From NCBI GenBank assembly GCA_013286785.1, contig JABDFC010000004.1, forward strand, positions 55,700 to 101,257: 45,558 nucleotides of DNA. Direction: 5' to 3'. Of the stretch, positions 27,428 through 37,038 are shown one piece after another. Positions within the stretch are counted from its first letter, which is position 1. Each line of letters opens with the position of its first letter. The position numbers were made by a program, and so were the translations under genes. Source of the DNA: Gammaproteobacteria bacterium (GTDB taxonomy: Bacteria; Pseudomonadota; Gammaproteobacteria; UBA6186; Azoamicaceae). The notes below the pieces were generated by a model that ran no database searches, was not told where the DNA came from, and worked only from the letters and a program-made list of their open reading frames with translations.

Positions 27428-28192
27428 ATGTCAACTTTCATTTTGTTTTTATTGTTGCTCTTCGCAGTCATGGCTGCCCTCTTTAAGCACCCTAAAACGT
27501 GCCGGACATTTTTGTGCCTAACACTTATCAGTTTCTATTTGATTGGAAATGGCATGCTTTCCAATACAATAATAACCCCGCTCGAATCGAAATTTAAGAA
27601 CGGTGCTCTACATTCGTTTAGCGAAAAACCCAATGCGATCGTTGTATTGGGTGCAGGCATTATTCAAATCCCAGGAACCCACCGAATCATCCCAAATTTC
27701 TTCGCCTATTCCAGAATTTACGAAGGATTAAAGCTCTACCAAACTTGCAAAACCAGCGGTCATGAATGCACCCTCATCATCAGTGGTGGCGATCCCCTAT
27801 CGATGGGGGTCTCGGAAGCCGAAATTTATCAACAAGAGCTGCTGCAATTTCAAGTCAAAAATTCTGAGATCCAAATAGAAGATCAAAGCCCGAATACTTA
27901 TAAAAATGCGGAACTCACCAGCAAAAACTTAAAAGCCCAAGGCTATGATCGTATTTTTCTCGTCACCTCTGCACTGCACATGCAGCGTGCATTACTGTAT
28001 TTTTCCCATTTTGGGATCCAGGCAATTCCGGCCGTCTCTGATTATGTCATACCCGAGCGTTCTCTTTTGCCCTTGGGATACAATTTAGCCATCACAGATC
28101 TCGCTTTACATGAATATACGGGTATTCTGAGATATCATCTTTACAACTTCTTAGGATGGAACGCCAAAGCCTCCCATCCTGGATACCCCTAA
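27428..28192 (+). CDS. YdcF/ElyC-like protein (DUF218)
   Basis: 254 residues. Two hydrophobic segments at the N-terminus (FILFLLLLFAVMAALF and FLCLTLISFYLIGNGML) are followed by the DUF218 domain from about residue 65: NAIVVLGAGI, LIISGGDPLSMGVSEAEIYQQELLQ, DQSPNTYKNAELT and IFLVTSALHMQRALLYF. The order of motifs and the membrane anchor match ElyC/SanA/YdcF-type proteins linked to envelope integrity. Biochemistry unproven. The stop faces lpdA 10 bases away. Confidence 0.84.
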   Translation: MSTFILFLLLLFAVMAALFKHPKTCRTFLCLTLISFYLIGNGMLSNTIITPLESKFKNGALHSFSEKPNAIVVLGAGIIQIPGTHRIIPNFFAYSRIYEGLKLYQTCKTSGHECTLIISGGDPLSMGVSEAEIYQQELLQFQVKNSEIQIEDQSPNTYKNAELTSKNLKAQGYDRIFLVTSALHMQRALLYFSHFGIQAIPAVSDYVIPERSLLPLGYNLAITDLALHEYTGILRYHLYNFLGWNAKASHPGYP

Positions 28193-28201
28193 AACGTGCT
28201 C

Positions 28202-29614
28202 TTACTTCGGTAAATATAAATCCGTCACGGTTCCCTCAAACACTTCTGTTGCTAAAGCAACGGTTTCCGACAACGTTGGATGTGGGTGAATGGTCAAAGC
28301 AATATCATCTGCTTCACAGCCCATTTCGATGGCTAACGCGACTTCAGAAATCAAATCCCCAGCATTAGGGCCTACAATCCCGGCACCAATGATTCGATGG
28401 GTTTCTTTATCAAAAATAACTTTCGTGATCCCCTCGTCCCGCCCCAAACTTAAGGAGCGTCCACTGGCCATCCAGGGAAAAACGCCTTTTTCATACGCGA
28501 TATTTTTCGCTTTAGCTTCCGTTTCAGTAATGCCTACCCAAGCCACTTCGGGATCGGTATAAGCGACTGATGGAATGCAAGCGGGATCAAAAAAGTGTTT
28601 GCGCCCAGCAATGACTTCTGCCGCAATCCTGCCTTCTGGCATCGCCTTATGCGCTAACATGGGATTGGAAGAAACATCCCCAATCGCAAAGATATGGTTC
28701 ACATTGGTTCTTTGTTGCTTATCAACTGGGATAAAGCCACGCTCATCGACGTGAACACCGGCTTTTTCTGCCGCAATCAATTTGCCATTGGGTAACCGCC
28801 CAACTGCCGATAAGATTCGGTCAAAGGGTTGCGGTTCGCTCGGTGCTTCTTTTCCTTCAAAGCTAACCCATAGGGCATCTGCCCGGGCTTCCACTTTGCT
28901 GACTTTTGTTCCTAACCATATTTTTTCATATTTTTTTTGAACCCGCTTGTACAAAGGAGCAACAATATCTTTATCAACACCGGGGATTAAACCCTCCGCC
29001 AATTCGACCACCGAGACCTTAGATCCTAAAGCATGATAGACCGTCGCCATTTCTAAGCCAATAATTCCCCCCCCAATGACCAGCAAACGTGACGGAATAT
29101 TGGATAATTCTAACGCACCAGTCGAATCCATCACCCGTGGATCATCCGGCAAAAAGGGCAGCTGTACCGGTCTAGATCCAACAGCAATAATCGCATGGGT
29201 AAAAGTGACTCGAGTTGTTCCTTCAGTGGTTTTAACGAACATCTCTTGCGGAGCATTAAAACTGCCTTCCCCTTGGATCACCGTGACCTTTCGTTGTTTC
29301 GCTAAGCCTTTCAATCCTGTCGTCAACCGTTTGATGACACTCTCTTTCCAGCCTCTTAACTGATTCAGATCAATTTTTGGTTCCCCAAACACAATCCCTT
29401 GCGTTCCAAAATCGTGCGCCTCTTCAATGACTTTGGCCGCATGCAATAGCGCTTTAGAAGGAATACAACCCACGTTTAAGCAAACACCCCCCAGGTTCTC
29501 ATCTCTTTCAATGAGCACAACTTTCTTTCCTAAATCTGCGGCTCTGAAAGCTGCAGTATACCCGCCTGGTCCAGAGCCCAATACGACGACATCGGTTTGG
29601 ATGTTCGCTTCCAC
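28202..29614 (-). CDS. lpdA: Dihydrolipoyl dehydrogenase (E3)
   Basis: 470 residues. FAD-binding GSGPGGYTAAFRAADLGKKVVLIE at the N-terminus, redox-active disulphide GGVCLNVGCIPSK near residue 45, NAD-binding GGGIIGLEMATVYHALG near 180, and the C-terminal HPHPTLSE with the catalytic His. E3 reoxidises the lipoyl groups of the pyruvate dehydrogenase complex, and probably of 2-oxoglutarate dehydrogenase and the glycine cleavage system. Last gene of aceE-aceF-lpdA, 12 bases after aceF. Confidence 0.97.
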   Translation of the reverse strand: MEANIQTDVVVLGSGPGGYTAAFRAADLGKKVVLIERDENLGGVCLNVGCIPSKALLHAAKVIEEAHDFGTQGIVFGEPKIDLNQLRGWKESVIKRLTTGLKGLAKQRKVTVIQGEGSFNAPQEMFVKTTEGTTRVTFTHAIIAVGSRPVQLPFLPDDPRVMDSTGALELSNIPSRLLVIGGGIIGLEMATVYHALGSKVSVVELAEGLIPGVDKDIVAPLYKRVQKKYEKIWLGTKVSKVEARADALWVSFEGKEAPSEPQPFDRILSAVGRLPNGKLIAAEKAGVHVDERGFIPVDKQQRTNVNHIFAIGDVSSNPMLAHKAMPEGRIAAEVIAGRKHFFDPACIPSVAYTDPEVAWVGITETEAKAKNIAYEKGVFPWMASGRSLSLGRDEGITKVIFDKETHRIIGAGIVGPNAGDLISEVALAIEMGCEADDIALTIHPHPTLSETVALATEVFEGTVTDLYLPK

Positions 29615-29626
29615 CTGATTCTCCTT

Positions 29627-31210
29627 TTACAGTTTCACACATTCAATATCGGATAATTGTTTCACCAAACGCGTGATGAAACGTGCCCCCTGTGCTCCGT
29701 CAATCACGCGATGATCATAAGAAAGCGACAGCGGCAAACGAAGACGCGGCTTAAATTCACCCGCTTCGTAGATGGGCTTCATTTGAGCTTTAGAAACCCC
29801 TAATATGGCAACATCGGGAACATTGATAATGGGGGTGAAGGCAGTCCCCCCAATGCCACCCAAACTCGAAATACTAAAGGAACTCCCTTGCATCTCTTGA
29901 GCCTTTAATTGGCCCTCTCTGGCTTTAGCACTGATTTCACCCAACTCCTTCGCCAATTGAAAAATGCCTTTTTGATCAACGTCACGAACCACAGGCACCA
30001 CTAAGCCATTTGGCGTATCCACTGCCACACCAATATGATAGTACTTTTTCAGGATCAATTCAGATCCACTGGGATCCAAAGAGGCATTAAAGTGTGGAAA
30101 TTCCTTTAAGACCTCAACCACTGCCTGTAGAAGAAACACTAAGGGTGTTAACTTAAGCCCTTGTTGTTCAGCGGCTGCTTGTTGTCCCTTGCGAAACGCT
30201 TCTAAATCGGTCATGTCTGCATCGTCAAATTGCGTAACATGCGGAACCATCACCCAATTGCGGTGCAAATATGACCCAGATAATTTTTTGATCCGAGATA
30301 ACGACTCACGTTCAATCTCACCAAACTGAGCAAAATCGACTTGCGGCCAAGGTGCAACGGACATCCCACCCGTTTGAGTGTCTCCCGATTGGATCCGTGA
30401 CAATTCCGCTTTGACATACCATTGCACATCAATTTTTAAAATTCTCTGCTTATGACCTGTTCCTTTGACTCGAGATAAGTCAACCCCCAATTCACGGGCA
30501 AACCGGCGCACGCCTGGACCAGCATGAACTGAAGCAGAAGAATACGGGACTTTTTCGGGCATTTCTGGTTGAGTGCGACTTTTTGCTTCAGGAATGGTTT
30601 TCTGAGCAGCAGCCTGTGGGGCCGGCACAGCAGATTTGCGCTCAATAACCGGTTCTGCTTTTACAGCCAAAACAGTTACCACCAAACTCCCTTCCGACAC
30701 TTTATCCCCGACTTTCACATGGACTTCTTGTACCACCCCTGCAAAGGGAGCAGGAACGTCTAACGTGGCTTTATCGGTTTCTAGAGTAATTAACGTTGCA
30801 TCGTGCTCAATCTTATCTCCGGGGACAACAGAGACATCGATAACATCCACATTTTGATAAGCCCCAATGTCTGGGACCAAAACCTTTTGTACCGTCGCAG
30901 TGTTCTCTACTGCTGCATGATTCTGCTGTTGGTTCGCTTCTACTGCTTTAGGCAGCGAAGTACGCACTTCTTCCTCGGCAGTCTCAAGTGTGATGATAAG
31001 GCTGCCTTTGGAAACTTTATCCCCGAGCTTGACCTCGATACTGTGCACCGTCCCAGCAAATGGGGCGGGCACTTCTAAAGTTGCCTTATCGGTTTCTAAA
31101 GTAATTAACGGCGCATCACATTCAACGGTATCGCCAGGTACTACCAATATCTCGATGACATCGACATTCTTATAATCACCGATATCTGGTACGAAAACTT
31201 GTTTTAACAT
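29627..31210 (-). CDS. aceF: Dihydrolipoyllysine acetyltransferase (pyruvate dehydrogenase E2)
   Basis: 527 residues. Two lipoyl domains, each with ETDKATL-E/D-VPAPF, carry lipoyl-lysines at about K42 and K147. They are followed by an Ala/Pro-rich linker, the E1/E3-binding domain (GPGVRRFARELGVDLSRVKGTG near 230) and the catalytic domain ending in YDHRVIDGAQGARF. The two lipoyl domains are also DNA-level repeats with a period of 315 bp. E. coli AceF has three lipoyl domains; two are common in other gammaproteobacteria. It transfers acetyl groups to CoA and forms the complex core. Between aceE and lpdA in the operon. Confidence 0.97.
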   Translation of the reverse strand: MLKQVFVPDIGDYKNVDVIEILVVPGDTVECDAPLITLETDKATLEVPAPFAGTVHSIEVKLGDKVSKGSLIITLETAEEEVRTSLPKAVEANQQQNHAAVENTATVQKVLVPDIGAYQNVDVIDVSVVPGDKIEHDATLITLETDKATLDVPAPFAGVVQEVHVKVGDKVSEGSLVVTVLAVKAEPVIERKSAVPAPQAAAQKTIPEAKSRTQPEMPEKVPYSSASVHAGPGVRRFARELGVDLSRVKGTGHKQRILKIDVQWYVKAELSRIQSGDTQTGGMSVAPWPQVDFAQFGEIERESLSRIKKLSGSYLHRNWVMVPHVTQFDDADMTDLEAFRKGQQAAAEQQGLKLTPLVFLLQAVVEVLKEFPHFNASLDPSGSELILKKYYHIGVAVDTPNGLVVPVVRDVDQKGIFQLAKELGEISAKAREGQLKAQEMQGSSFSISSLGGIGGTAFTPIINVPDVAILGVSKAQMKPIYEAGEFKPRLRLPLSLSYDHRVIDGAQGARFITRLVKQLSDIECVKL

Positions 31211-31262
31211 CCTCTATCCCCATCCTAACTTTTCTCGATTTTCCTAAGAAAAGTTTGCTGAT

Positions 31263-33923
31263 TTATACGGTCACCGGATTTGGTTTATCAGGATCAATCT
31301 GATACTGCTGCATTGCTTGTAGCACCAACTCTTTTGAGATTTGACCTTCATCTGCCAAACCTTTCAAGGCAGTCACCGCAATATAATATCGATTGACTTC
31401 AAAAAACCGACGTAATTGATTGCGAGTATCACTTCGACCAAACCCATCTGTTCCTAAAACCAAATAACGGCGTGGAATATAAGCGCGTATTTGATCGGCA
31501 TATTGCCGCATATAATCCGTCGCTGCCACAATCAAACCTTCGGTCGATGCCAAGCACTCTGTCACATAAGGCACTTTTGGCGCTTCCAAAGGATGCAGCC
31601 GATTCCAGCGATCTACATCGATGCCATCGCGACCTAATTGATTAAAACTGGTGACACTCCAAACATCGGAAGCAACACCAAAATCTTGTTCCAACAGACT
31701 TGCAGCTTCTATCACTTCTCTCAGTATTGTCCCAGAACCCAACAACTGTACGCGCAGTTTTGATCCTTTGGCCTGTAGAGATTTCAATCGATACATGCCT
31801 TTAATAATCCCATCTTCAACACCCTCGGGCATGTCAGGCTGTTCATAATTCTCATTCATGACCGTAATGTAATAATAAATGCTCTCCCGATGTGCAATCA
31901 TTCGTTTCAGTCCATCGTGCACAATGACCGCTAATTCATAAGAATAAGTCGGATCATAGGAGACACAATTCGGTATCGTATTGGCTAATAAATGGCTATG
32001 GCCGTCTTCATGTTGCAAACCTTCACCATTTAAAGTGGTGCGGCCCGAAGTTCCTCCAATTAAAAATCCACGTGCCCTTGAGTCACCTGCAGCCCAGGCT
32101 AAATCCCCAATCCGTTGAAAGCCAAACATGGAATAGAAAATATAAAAAGGGATCAGCGTCATATTATGCGTGCTATAAGACGTTGCTGCCGATAACCAAG
32201 AACAAAAAGCGCCTGCCTCATTGATCCCTTCTTCTAATATTTGACCGTTTTTAGCTTCTTTATAAAACATGACTTGATCGGAATCGACTGGTGTATACAA
32301 TTGTCCAACCGAAGAATAAATACCCAGTTGGCGAAATAATCCTTCCATCCCAAAGGTCCTGGCTTCATCCGGAACGATGGGCACGACTCGATTCCCAATC
32401 TCTTTATCTTTACATAAAGCCGTTAGCAATCGAACGAATGCCATCGTGGTCGAAATTTTGCGATCTCCAGTTCCTTTGAGCAGCGCATCAAAAATGGCCA
32501 ATGGGGGCAATGTTAAGGTTTCGTCCGCTTCTAATCGGCGATTGGGTAACGAGCCCCCTAGCGCTTTACGACGCGCCAACAAATATTGAATCTCAGGACT
32601 GTCCTCTGCCGGACGATAAAAAGGCGCATCACCAACGCTTTCATCTGGAATCGGAACATTGAATCGGTCACGAAAATGCGTTAACTGTTCGGCGGTCATT
32701 TTCTTGGTGTTATGCGCAATGTTCAGTGCTTCTCCTGCATCTCCCAACCCATACCCTTTAACGGTTTTCGCCAAAATGACTGTTGGTTGCCCTGAATGGT
32801 TAACCGCTGCGTGGTAAGCCGCAAACACTTTTTGCGGATCATGGCCGCCACGATTTAATCGCCAGATGTCTTCGTCACTCAATCCTGCAACCAATTCACG
32901 CAATTCCGGATATTTTCCAAAGAAATTTTCGCGCGTATAAGCACCCCCATGCGCTTTATAATTTTGGTACTCTCCGTCAACCACTTCTTCCATTCGCTTC
33001 TTTAAGAGCCCTGTTTTATCTTTAGATAATAACGGATCCCATGAATCGCCCCAAATAACTTTGATCACATTCCAACCGGCCCCTTTAAAGACCGATTCTA
33101 ATTCCTGAATAATCTTACCATTACCACGAACGGGTCCATCTAAACGCTGAAGATTGCAATTGATGACAAAAATTAAATTGTCTAATTTTTCGCGTCCTGC
33201 AAGACTCAAAGCTCCAGTAGATTCTGGTTCATCCATTTCACCATCACCACAAAAACACCAAACTTTACGCCCCGAGGTTTTTTCTAAACCTCGAGCCTCT
33301 AAATAACGCATAAATCGTGCTTGATAAATGGCCTGTAAAGGCCCCAATCCCATGGAAACGGTTGGAAACTGCCAATAATGCGGCATCAACCAAGGGTGCG
33401 GATATGATGAAACACCTTGGCCATCAACCTCTTGCCTAAAATGGCTGATCTGCGATTCGGAAATCATCCCTTCTAAAAAAGATCGCGCGTACATGCCAGG
33501 TGATGCGTGTCCTTGAAAATAGATCAAATCACCATTTTGTGACCCATTCGCTGCCCGCCAAAAATGATTAAAACCAACATCATATAGGGTTGCAGAAGAT
33601 GCAAAAGTCCCAATATGTCCCCCTAAATCTGGATCAATTTTCCCTGCTCGAATCACCATGGCGACGGCATTCCAACGAATTAAAGAACGTATGCGCCTTT
33701 CCATCGCAGGATCACCCGGAATTTTCGCTTCCCGTTCAACAGGAATTGTATTGAGATACGGCGTCAGAAACCCTGCATCGGCAATGCAGCCCATTTCTCG
33801 AGCTTTATGCATTAATTCTGTTAATATAAATTTAACACGGTCTTGACCTTCAACCGTTAACACAGACGTTAATGCCTCTAACCATTCTTGTGTTTCGATG
33901 GGATCTTGATCATCTGTTCTCAT
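31263..33923 (-). CDS. aceE: Pyruvate dehydrogenase E1 component
   Basis: 886 residues from the second Met. Two ATGs in tandem occur at 33926 and 33923. AGGA is spaced four bases from the first and seven from the second, so 33923 is slightly favoured. Homodimeric E1 type (E. coli 887). The thiamin-diphosphate motif GDGEMDEPESTGAL is near residue 230, ending NLIFVINCNLQRLDGPVRGNGKII. The C-terminal domain has GTDGFGRSDTRNQLRRFFEVN. It decarboxylates pyruvate and acetylates the E2 lipoyl groups. Only 24 bases follow the ampD stop, so ampD may be co-transcribed. No PdhR gene is seen nearby. Confidence 0.97.
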   Translation of the reverse strand: MRTDDQDPIETQEWLEALTSVLTVEGQDRVKFILTELMHKAREMGCIADAGFLTPYLNTIPVEREAKIPGDPAMERRIRSLIRWNAVAMVIRAGKIDPDLGGHIGTFASSATLYDVGFNHFWRAANGSQNGDLIYFQGHASPGMYARSFLEGMISESQISHFRQEVDGQGVSSYPHPWLMPHYWQFPTVSMGLGPLQAIYQARFMRYLEARGLEKTSGRKVWCFCGDGEMDEPESTGALSLAGREKLDNLIFVINCNLQRLDGPVRGNGKIIQELESVFKGAGWNVIKVIWGDSWDPLLSKDKTGLLKKRMEEVVDGEYQNYKAHGGAYTRENFFGKYPELRELVAGLSDEDIWRLNRGGHDPQKVFAAYHAAVNHSGQPTVILAKTVKGYGLGDAGEALNIAHNTKKMTAEQLTHFRDRFNVPIPDESVGDAPFYRPAEDSPEIQYLLARRKALGGSLPNRRLEADETLTLPPLAIFDALLKGTGDRKISTTMAFVRLLTALCKDKEIGNRVVPIVPDEARTFGMEGLFRQLGIYSSVGQLYTPVDSDQVMFYKEAKNGQILEEGINEAGAFCSWLSAATSYSTHNMTLIPFYIFYSMFGFQRIGDLAWAAGDSRARGFLIGGTSGRTTLNGEGLQHEDGHSHLLANTIPNCVSYDPTYSYELAVIVHDGLKRMIAHRESIYYYITVMNENYEQPDMPEGVEDGIIKGMYRLKSLQAKGSKLRVQLLGSGTILREVIEAASLLEQDFGVASDVWSVTSFNQLGRDGIDVDRWNRLHPLEAPKVPYVTECLASTEGLIVAATDYMRQYADQIRAYIPRRYLVLGTDGFGRSDTRNQLRRFFEVNRYYIAVTALKGLADEGQISKELVLQAMQQYQIDPDKPNPVTV

Positions 33924-33947
33924 CATTTAATCCTACTTAGGTTCAAT

Positions 33948-34520
33948 TTACGCTAATTTTTCATTTTGGCTTTGGCCCAATAAATCTGCTAATAATTTCC
34001 AATCAAAAGCAGGTCCTGGGTCTGTTTTTCGCCCTGGAGCTATTGTACTGTGTCCCACAATTCGGTCCTCTGTTATTCTTGGGTAAGTTTTCCGCAATAG
34101 CTTCACCAGTTTCGTTAAGCACTCATACTGTGGTTGGGTGTAAGGAATGTGATCGGCTCCCTCCAATTCAATGCCAATCGAGAAATTATTACAATCTTCC
34201 CGACCGGCAAACCAAGATGCCCCTGCATGCCAAGCACGCTTTGTGAAAGGGACATATTGTACAATGGCACCACTTCGCTCAATTAAGCAATGACTTGAAA
34301 CCTGCAGCGAAGCAATCTCTGCAAAATAAGGATGCAAAGAAAAATCGAGCGAGTTGGTAAAAAATGCGTCAATGTGCGAATGGCCAAACTCACCAGGCGG
34401 CAAACTAATGTTATGTATCACCAAAAGGTCAACTACGGTGCCGTTCGGGCGCTCATTATAGTTAGGGGATGGAACCTGACGCACATTCAGCAATAAGCCT
34501 TTTTCAACATCGATCTGCAT
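33948..34520 (-). CDS. ampD: 1,6-anhydro-MurNAc-L-alanine amidase AmpD
   Basis: 190 residues, no signal peptide, so cytosolic. Zinc ligands and catalytic residues of the amidase_2 fold are visible: VIHNISLPPGEFG, WHAGASWFAGREDCNNFSIGIELEG (catalytic Glu) and VGHSTIAPGRKTDPGPAFDW (His and Asp ligands). It cleaves anhydro-muropeptides imported by AmpG, completing the recycling route indicated by the ampG gene at 9423. Its position upstream of aceE is not functionally related in an obvious way. Confidence 0.94.
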   Translation of the reverse strand: MQIDVEKGLLLNVRQVPSPNYNERPNGTVVDLLVIHNISLPPGEFGHSHIDAFFTNSLDFSLHPYFAEIASLQVSSHCLIERSGAIVQYVPFTKRAWHAGASWFAGREDCNNFSIGIELEGADHIPYTQPQYECLTKLVKLLRKTYPRITEDRIVGHSTIAPGRKTDPGPAFDWKLLADLLGQSQNEKLA

Positions 34521-34533
34521 ATTCGGCTACCAT

Positions 34534-35052
34534 TTACTCCACTACAAATGCCACATCATACCTTGAACTGGCCCCTTTGAATATATAACGCTGCGGGGAT
34601 CCCTTTTTCAACATTTCTACCTCGTCTTTTTCTTCTAATATGGGGACCGTCCAATGCTTAATGAGTTTTCCTTTGTGATTACGAATCGTTAATTGCGCCG
34701 ATCCAATCAAATCATCGATCTCAAAAGGAGAGAGCTCTTGATCACTTAAAGCTATAACTAACTTAATTGATTCTTCATCCTGAAGCACCCCTTGCCAGAG
34801 TGTGAGATCTTTGATTCCAGACACCTGCTTAGAAAGCCAGTGAGCTGGATAGATAGGGACCCGGTTTTCTTTGGACTCCCCTAAATTGGAATACTGGGTG
34901 ATATTAAAGTAAACATCATCCCCTCCCTTATCCACGGTCTTTTCAACGCGTATATCCCGCAATTTTAAGGTGGCTTGCAGTTCTTTGGCGGCAACGCTTC
35001 CGACCATAAACCAGAGCAGAAACATTAAGGTAATCAACTTTTTTTGGTACAT
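34534..35052 (-). CDS. Secreted protein of unknown function
   Basis: 172 residues with a Sec signal peptide (KKLITLMFLLWFMVGSVAA, cleavage near AAKE). The mature part is beta-rich: LKLRDIRVEKTVDKGGDDVYFNITQYS, PIYPAHWLSKQVSGIKDLTLWQGVL, AQLTIRNHKGKLIKHWTVPI. The pattern suggests a C2-like or Ig-like beta-sandwich, but no family is recognised. Ends 13 bases before the ampD start on the same strand. The export signal and clean frame support a real gene. Confidence 0.62.
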   Translation of the reverse strand: MYQKKLITLMFLLWFMVGSVAAKELQATLKLRDIRVEKTVDKGGDDVYFNITQYSNLGESKENRVPIYPAHWLSKQVSGIKDLTLWQGVLQDEESIKLVIALSDQELSPFEIDDLIGSAQLTIRNHKGKLIKHWTVPILEEKDEVEMLKKGSPQRYIFKGASSRYDVAFVVE

Positions 35053-35184
35053 GCTGTGTCCCCAGAACTCTCAATATAGGGCTATTTTAATCCCCAACAA
35101 CCAAGATACCAAACTACCCGTGACAAAATACAGAAGTCGACATAAAATAAAGTTATCTTTCAATACCATGGATGGTAGCTGGAT

Positions 35185-35430
35185 ATGACTCAAAATCCCG
35201 AACTCATCGAAAATAGCCATATTTCGAACTATGTCGCCAAACTCAAAAATACCGGCGACATGTCGACGCTGCTGTCGAAACAACGAAAGAAACCCTTTAT
35301 TAATTCGATGTATTTCGACAGTCATCCCTTACTCAACATGAGAAACTGGTTTCACACCAAAAGGGTAATTCTGACAGAAAATTTGGGCAGAGAAAGTGAC
35401 CTTTATGCCCTACTAGAAATGAAACAATAA
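35185..35430 (+). CDS. Small unrecognised protein upstream of lemA
   Basis: 81 residues. Polar, without signal peptide or membrane helix; contains NYVAKLKNTGDMSTLLSKQRKKPFIN and KRVILTENLGRESDLYALLEM. The ribosome-binding site is weak. It sits 11 bases before lemA on the same strand, so it would be co-transcribed. It may be a real small gene or a chance frame; the opposite-strand frame at 35071-35325 is less plausible. Confidence 0.45.
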   Translation: MTQNPELIENSHISNYVAKLKNTGDMSTLLSKQRKKPFINSMYFDSHPLLNMRNWFHTKRVILTENLGRESDLYALLEMKQ

Positions 35431-35441
35431 AGGAGCTAATG

Positions 35442-36014
35442 ATGCTGGCTGGCGCAATTTTTATCGCTTTACTCTTTGGGTTAACTCTGTATCTCATCCT
35501 CATTTACAACAATCTGGTTGCCCTTAAAAATAATATCTCACGAAATTGGTCTAACATTGATGTGCTTCTAAAACAACGTTATAGTGAATTGCCTAAGTTG
35601 ATTGATACTTGTAAAGAATATATGAAATATGAACAAGAAACCTTACAAAAGATAGTCAATGCACGACAATCGGCTATTTCAGCAACAAATGCCCAAGACG
35701 TAGTTGCTCTAGGACAAGCGGAATCCGCGTTAAAATCAGGTCTTTCTCGTTTATTTGCTCTATCTGAAAACTATCCTGATCTAAAAGCGAATCAAGCTTT
35801 TAATCAACTTCAAACCAGAATTACCCAGCTAGAAAATGATATTGCTGATCGCAGAGAACTTTACAATGAAAGTGTGAATCTGAATAATATTCGTATCCAA
35901 CAAATACCCGATGTGTTTATTGCTCGTGTTTGTAATTTTACCGCTGCTAAATTGTTGACTTTTTCTGCAGAAGAGATCCAAGACGTTGCGGTTGATCAAC
36001 AATTTAAAGGGTAG
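35442..36014 (+). CDS. lemA: LemA family protein
   Basis: 190 residues. ATG 35442 is preferred over ATG 35439 because AGGAG (35431-35435) is then six bases away. An N-terminal membrane segment (AGAIFIALLFGLTLYLILIYNNLVALKNNI) precedes a coiled-coil-like LemA domain with NWSNIDVLLKQRYSELPKLI, typical of the family. The C-terminus contains NESVNLNNIRIQQIPDVFIA. LemA proteins are inner-membrane anchored helical bundles of uncertain function. The GIDE-domain gene follows 2 bases after the stop, a common pairing. Confidence 0.93.
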   Translation: MLAGAIFIALLFGLTLYLILIYNNLVALKNNISRNWSNIDVLLKQRYSELPKLIDTCKEYMKYEQETLQKIVNARQSAISATNAQDVVALGQAESALKSGLSRLFALSENYPDLKANQAFNQLQTRITQLENDIADRRELYNESVNLNNIRIQQIPDVFIARVCNFTAAKLLTFSAEEIQDVAVDQQFKG

Positions 36015-36016
36015 TC

Positions 36017-36868
36017 ATGCACGCCTTGATCAACACTGATATCATTACGGCACTTATTTATATTTTCGCCCCCATTATTTTCGCCATCATCTGTTGTTAT
36101 TGTTCTCTTAGTTGCCTAAAAGAAGCCCGAAGTTTAGAAGACACTCCCACCTCAAAGATCCGTTCGGCTGCACAAGGATTTGTTGAATTAACCGGCTTAA
36201 GTCGAGCCTTTCCTGACGACACGCTCTACGCTAAACTCACTCAAGAACCCTGTGCTTGGTATCGATACCGGATCGAAAAGTTAGTCGCAGAAGGCAAAGG
36301 GTATTCCTGGAGAATTATTGAAGAGGGTACTTCAAGCGATCCCTTTCTGCTGAGAGATGCCACAGGAGAATGCATTGTCTTACCGGAAGGAGCTGAAATC
36401 ATACCGACCACCCTAATCCGTTGGCGCGGCAGTAGCCCTAGTCCCAATCCCCCTTCAACTTCTCTTTTAATACGTTTTTTTTGGAACTGTTTCGGAAGTT
36501 ACCGATATACCGAATATCAAATAACAATCGATACCCGCCTTTATACCGCGGGGATGTTTTATACCTGGCCGTCGAATCATCCACAACTCTCTAGTCATTC
36601 CGCGGTAACCGCTTATCTCGAAAAACAACCCACCAGAGAATATAATGTTTTAGTTAAAACTGGATTGCCCAAAGATGAACATTTTATCCTTTCCGCTATT
36701 TCTCAAGATCGATTGGTCTTTCGTTTTAAGATTAAAGCTCTACTCTTTTTTCTCGGTTTTCTTTTCCTAGTCATCGTAACGGTGACTTCTAGCTACCCTT
36801 TGATTAAACAAGTTCTAGCCAATCCCACACTCAAAGCTAGATTCACTCTGTTCAAAAATATCTTTTGA
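36017..36868 (+). CDS. GIDE-domain membrane protein (E3 ubiquitin ligase-like, no RING)
   Basis: 283 residues. An N-terminal membrane helix (ALIYIFAPIIFAIICCYCSL) and a C-terminal one (LLFFLGFLFLVIVTVTSSYPLIK) flank the GIDE domain (about residues 45-230): GFVELTGLSRA...EPCAWYRYRIEK, DATGECIVLPEGAEIIP, YRYTEYQITIDTRLYTAGMFYTW. GIDE is the membrane domain of mitochondrial MULAN/MAPL. Bacterial copies lack the RING, as here, and are thought to be envelope proteins. Follows lemA immediately. A paralogue is cut by the right edge (44926-45558). Confidence 0.88.
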   Translation: MHALINTDIITALIYIFAPIIFAIICCYCSLSCLKEARSLEDTPTSKIRSAAQGFVELTGLSRAFPDDTLYAKLTQEPCAWYRYRIEKLVAEGKGYSWRIIEEGTSSDPFLLRDATGECIVLPEGAEIIPTTLIRWRGSSPSPNPPSTSLLIRFFWNCFGSYRYTEYQITIDTRLYTAGMFYTWPSNHPQLSSHSAVTAYLEKQPTREYNVLVKTGLPKDEHFILSAISQDRLVFRFKIKALLFFLGFLFLVIVTVTSSYPLIKQVLANPTLKARFTLFKNIF

Positions 36869-36887
36869 TCATAAATATACTCATTAC

Positions 36888-36939
36888 ACTTCAAGATGAG
36901 AAGCGAATCTCCTTTTCCACACCGTTCGCAGCTTGAAGT
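36888..36939. repeat. Nested inverted repeat, probable intergenic element
   Basis: ACTTCAAG (36888-36895) pairs with CTTGAAGT (36932-36939). Inside, GCGAA (36903-36907) pairs with TTCGC (36925-36929), giving a nested stem-loop. It lies between the GIDE gene and the secreted-protein gene. Form and size suggest a small dispersed repeat or an RNA hairpin at the end of the lemA transcript; no T-run follows. Confidence 0.55.
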
Positions 36940-37038
36940 ACGATGGGTATAGATTTGATGAGCTATACTGGATCATATTGATTCAGATCGATGCACGGCA
37001 CTTTTAGTGCATTTACAGCGTATTGGAGAAACACGACG

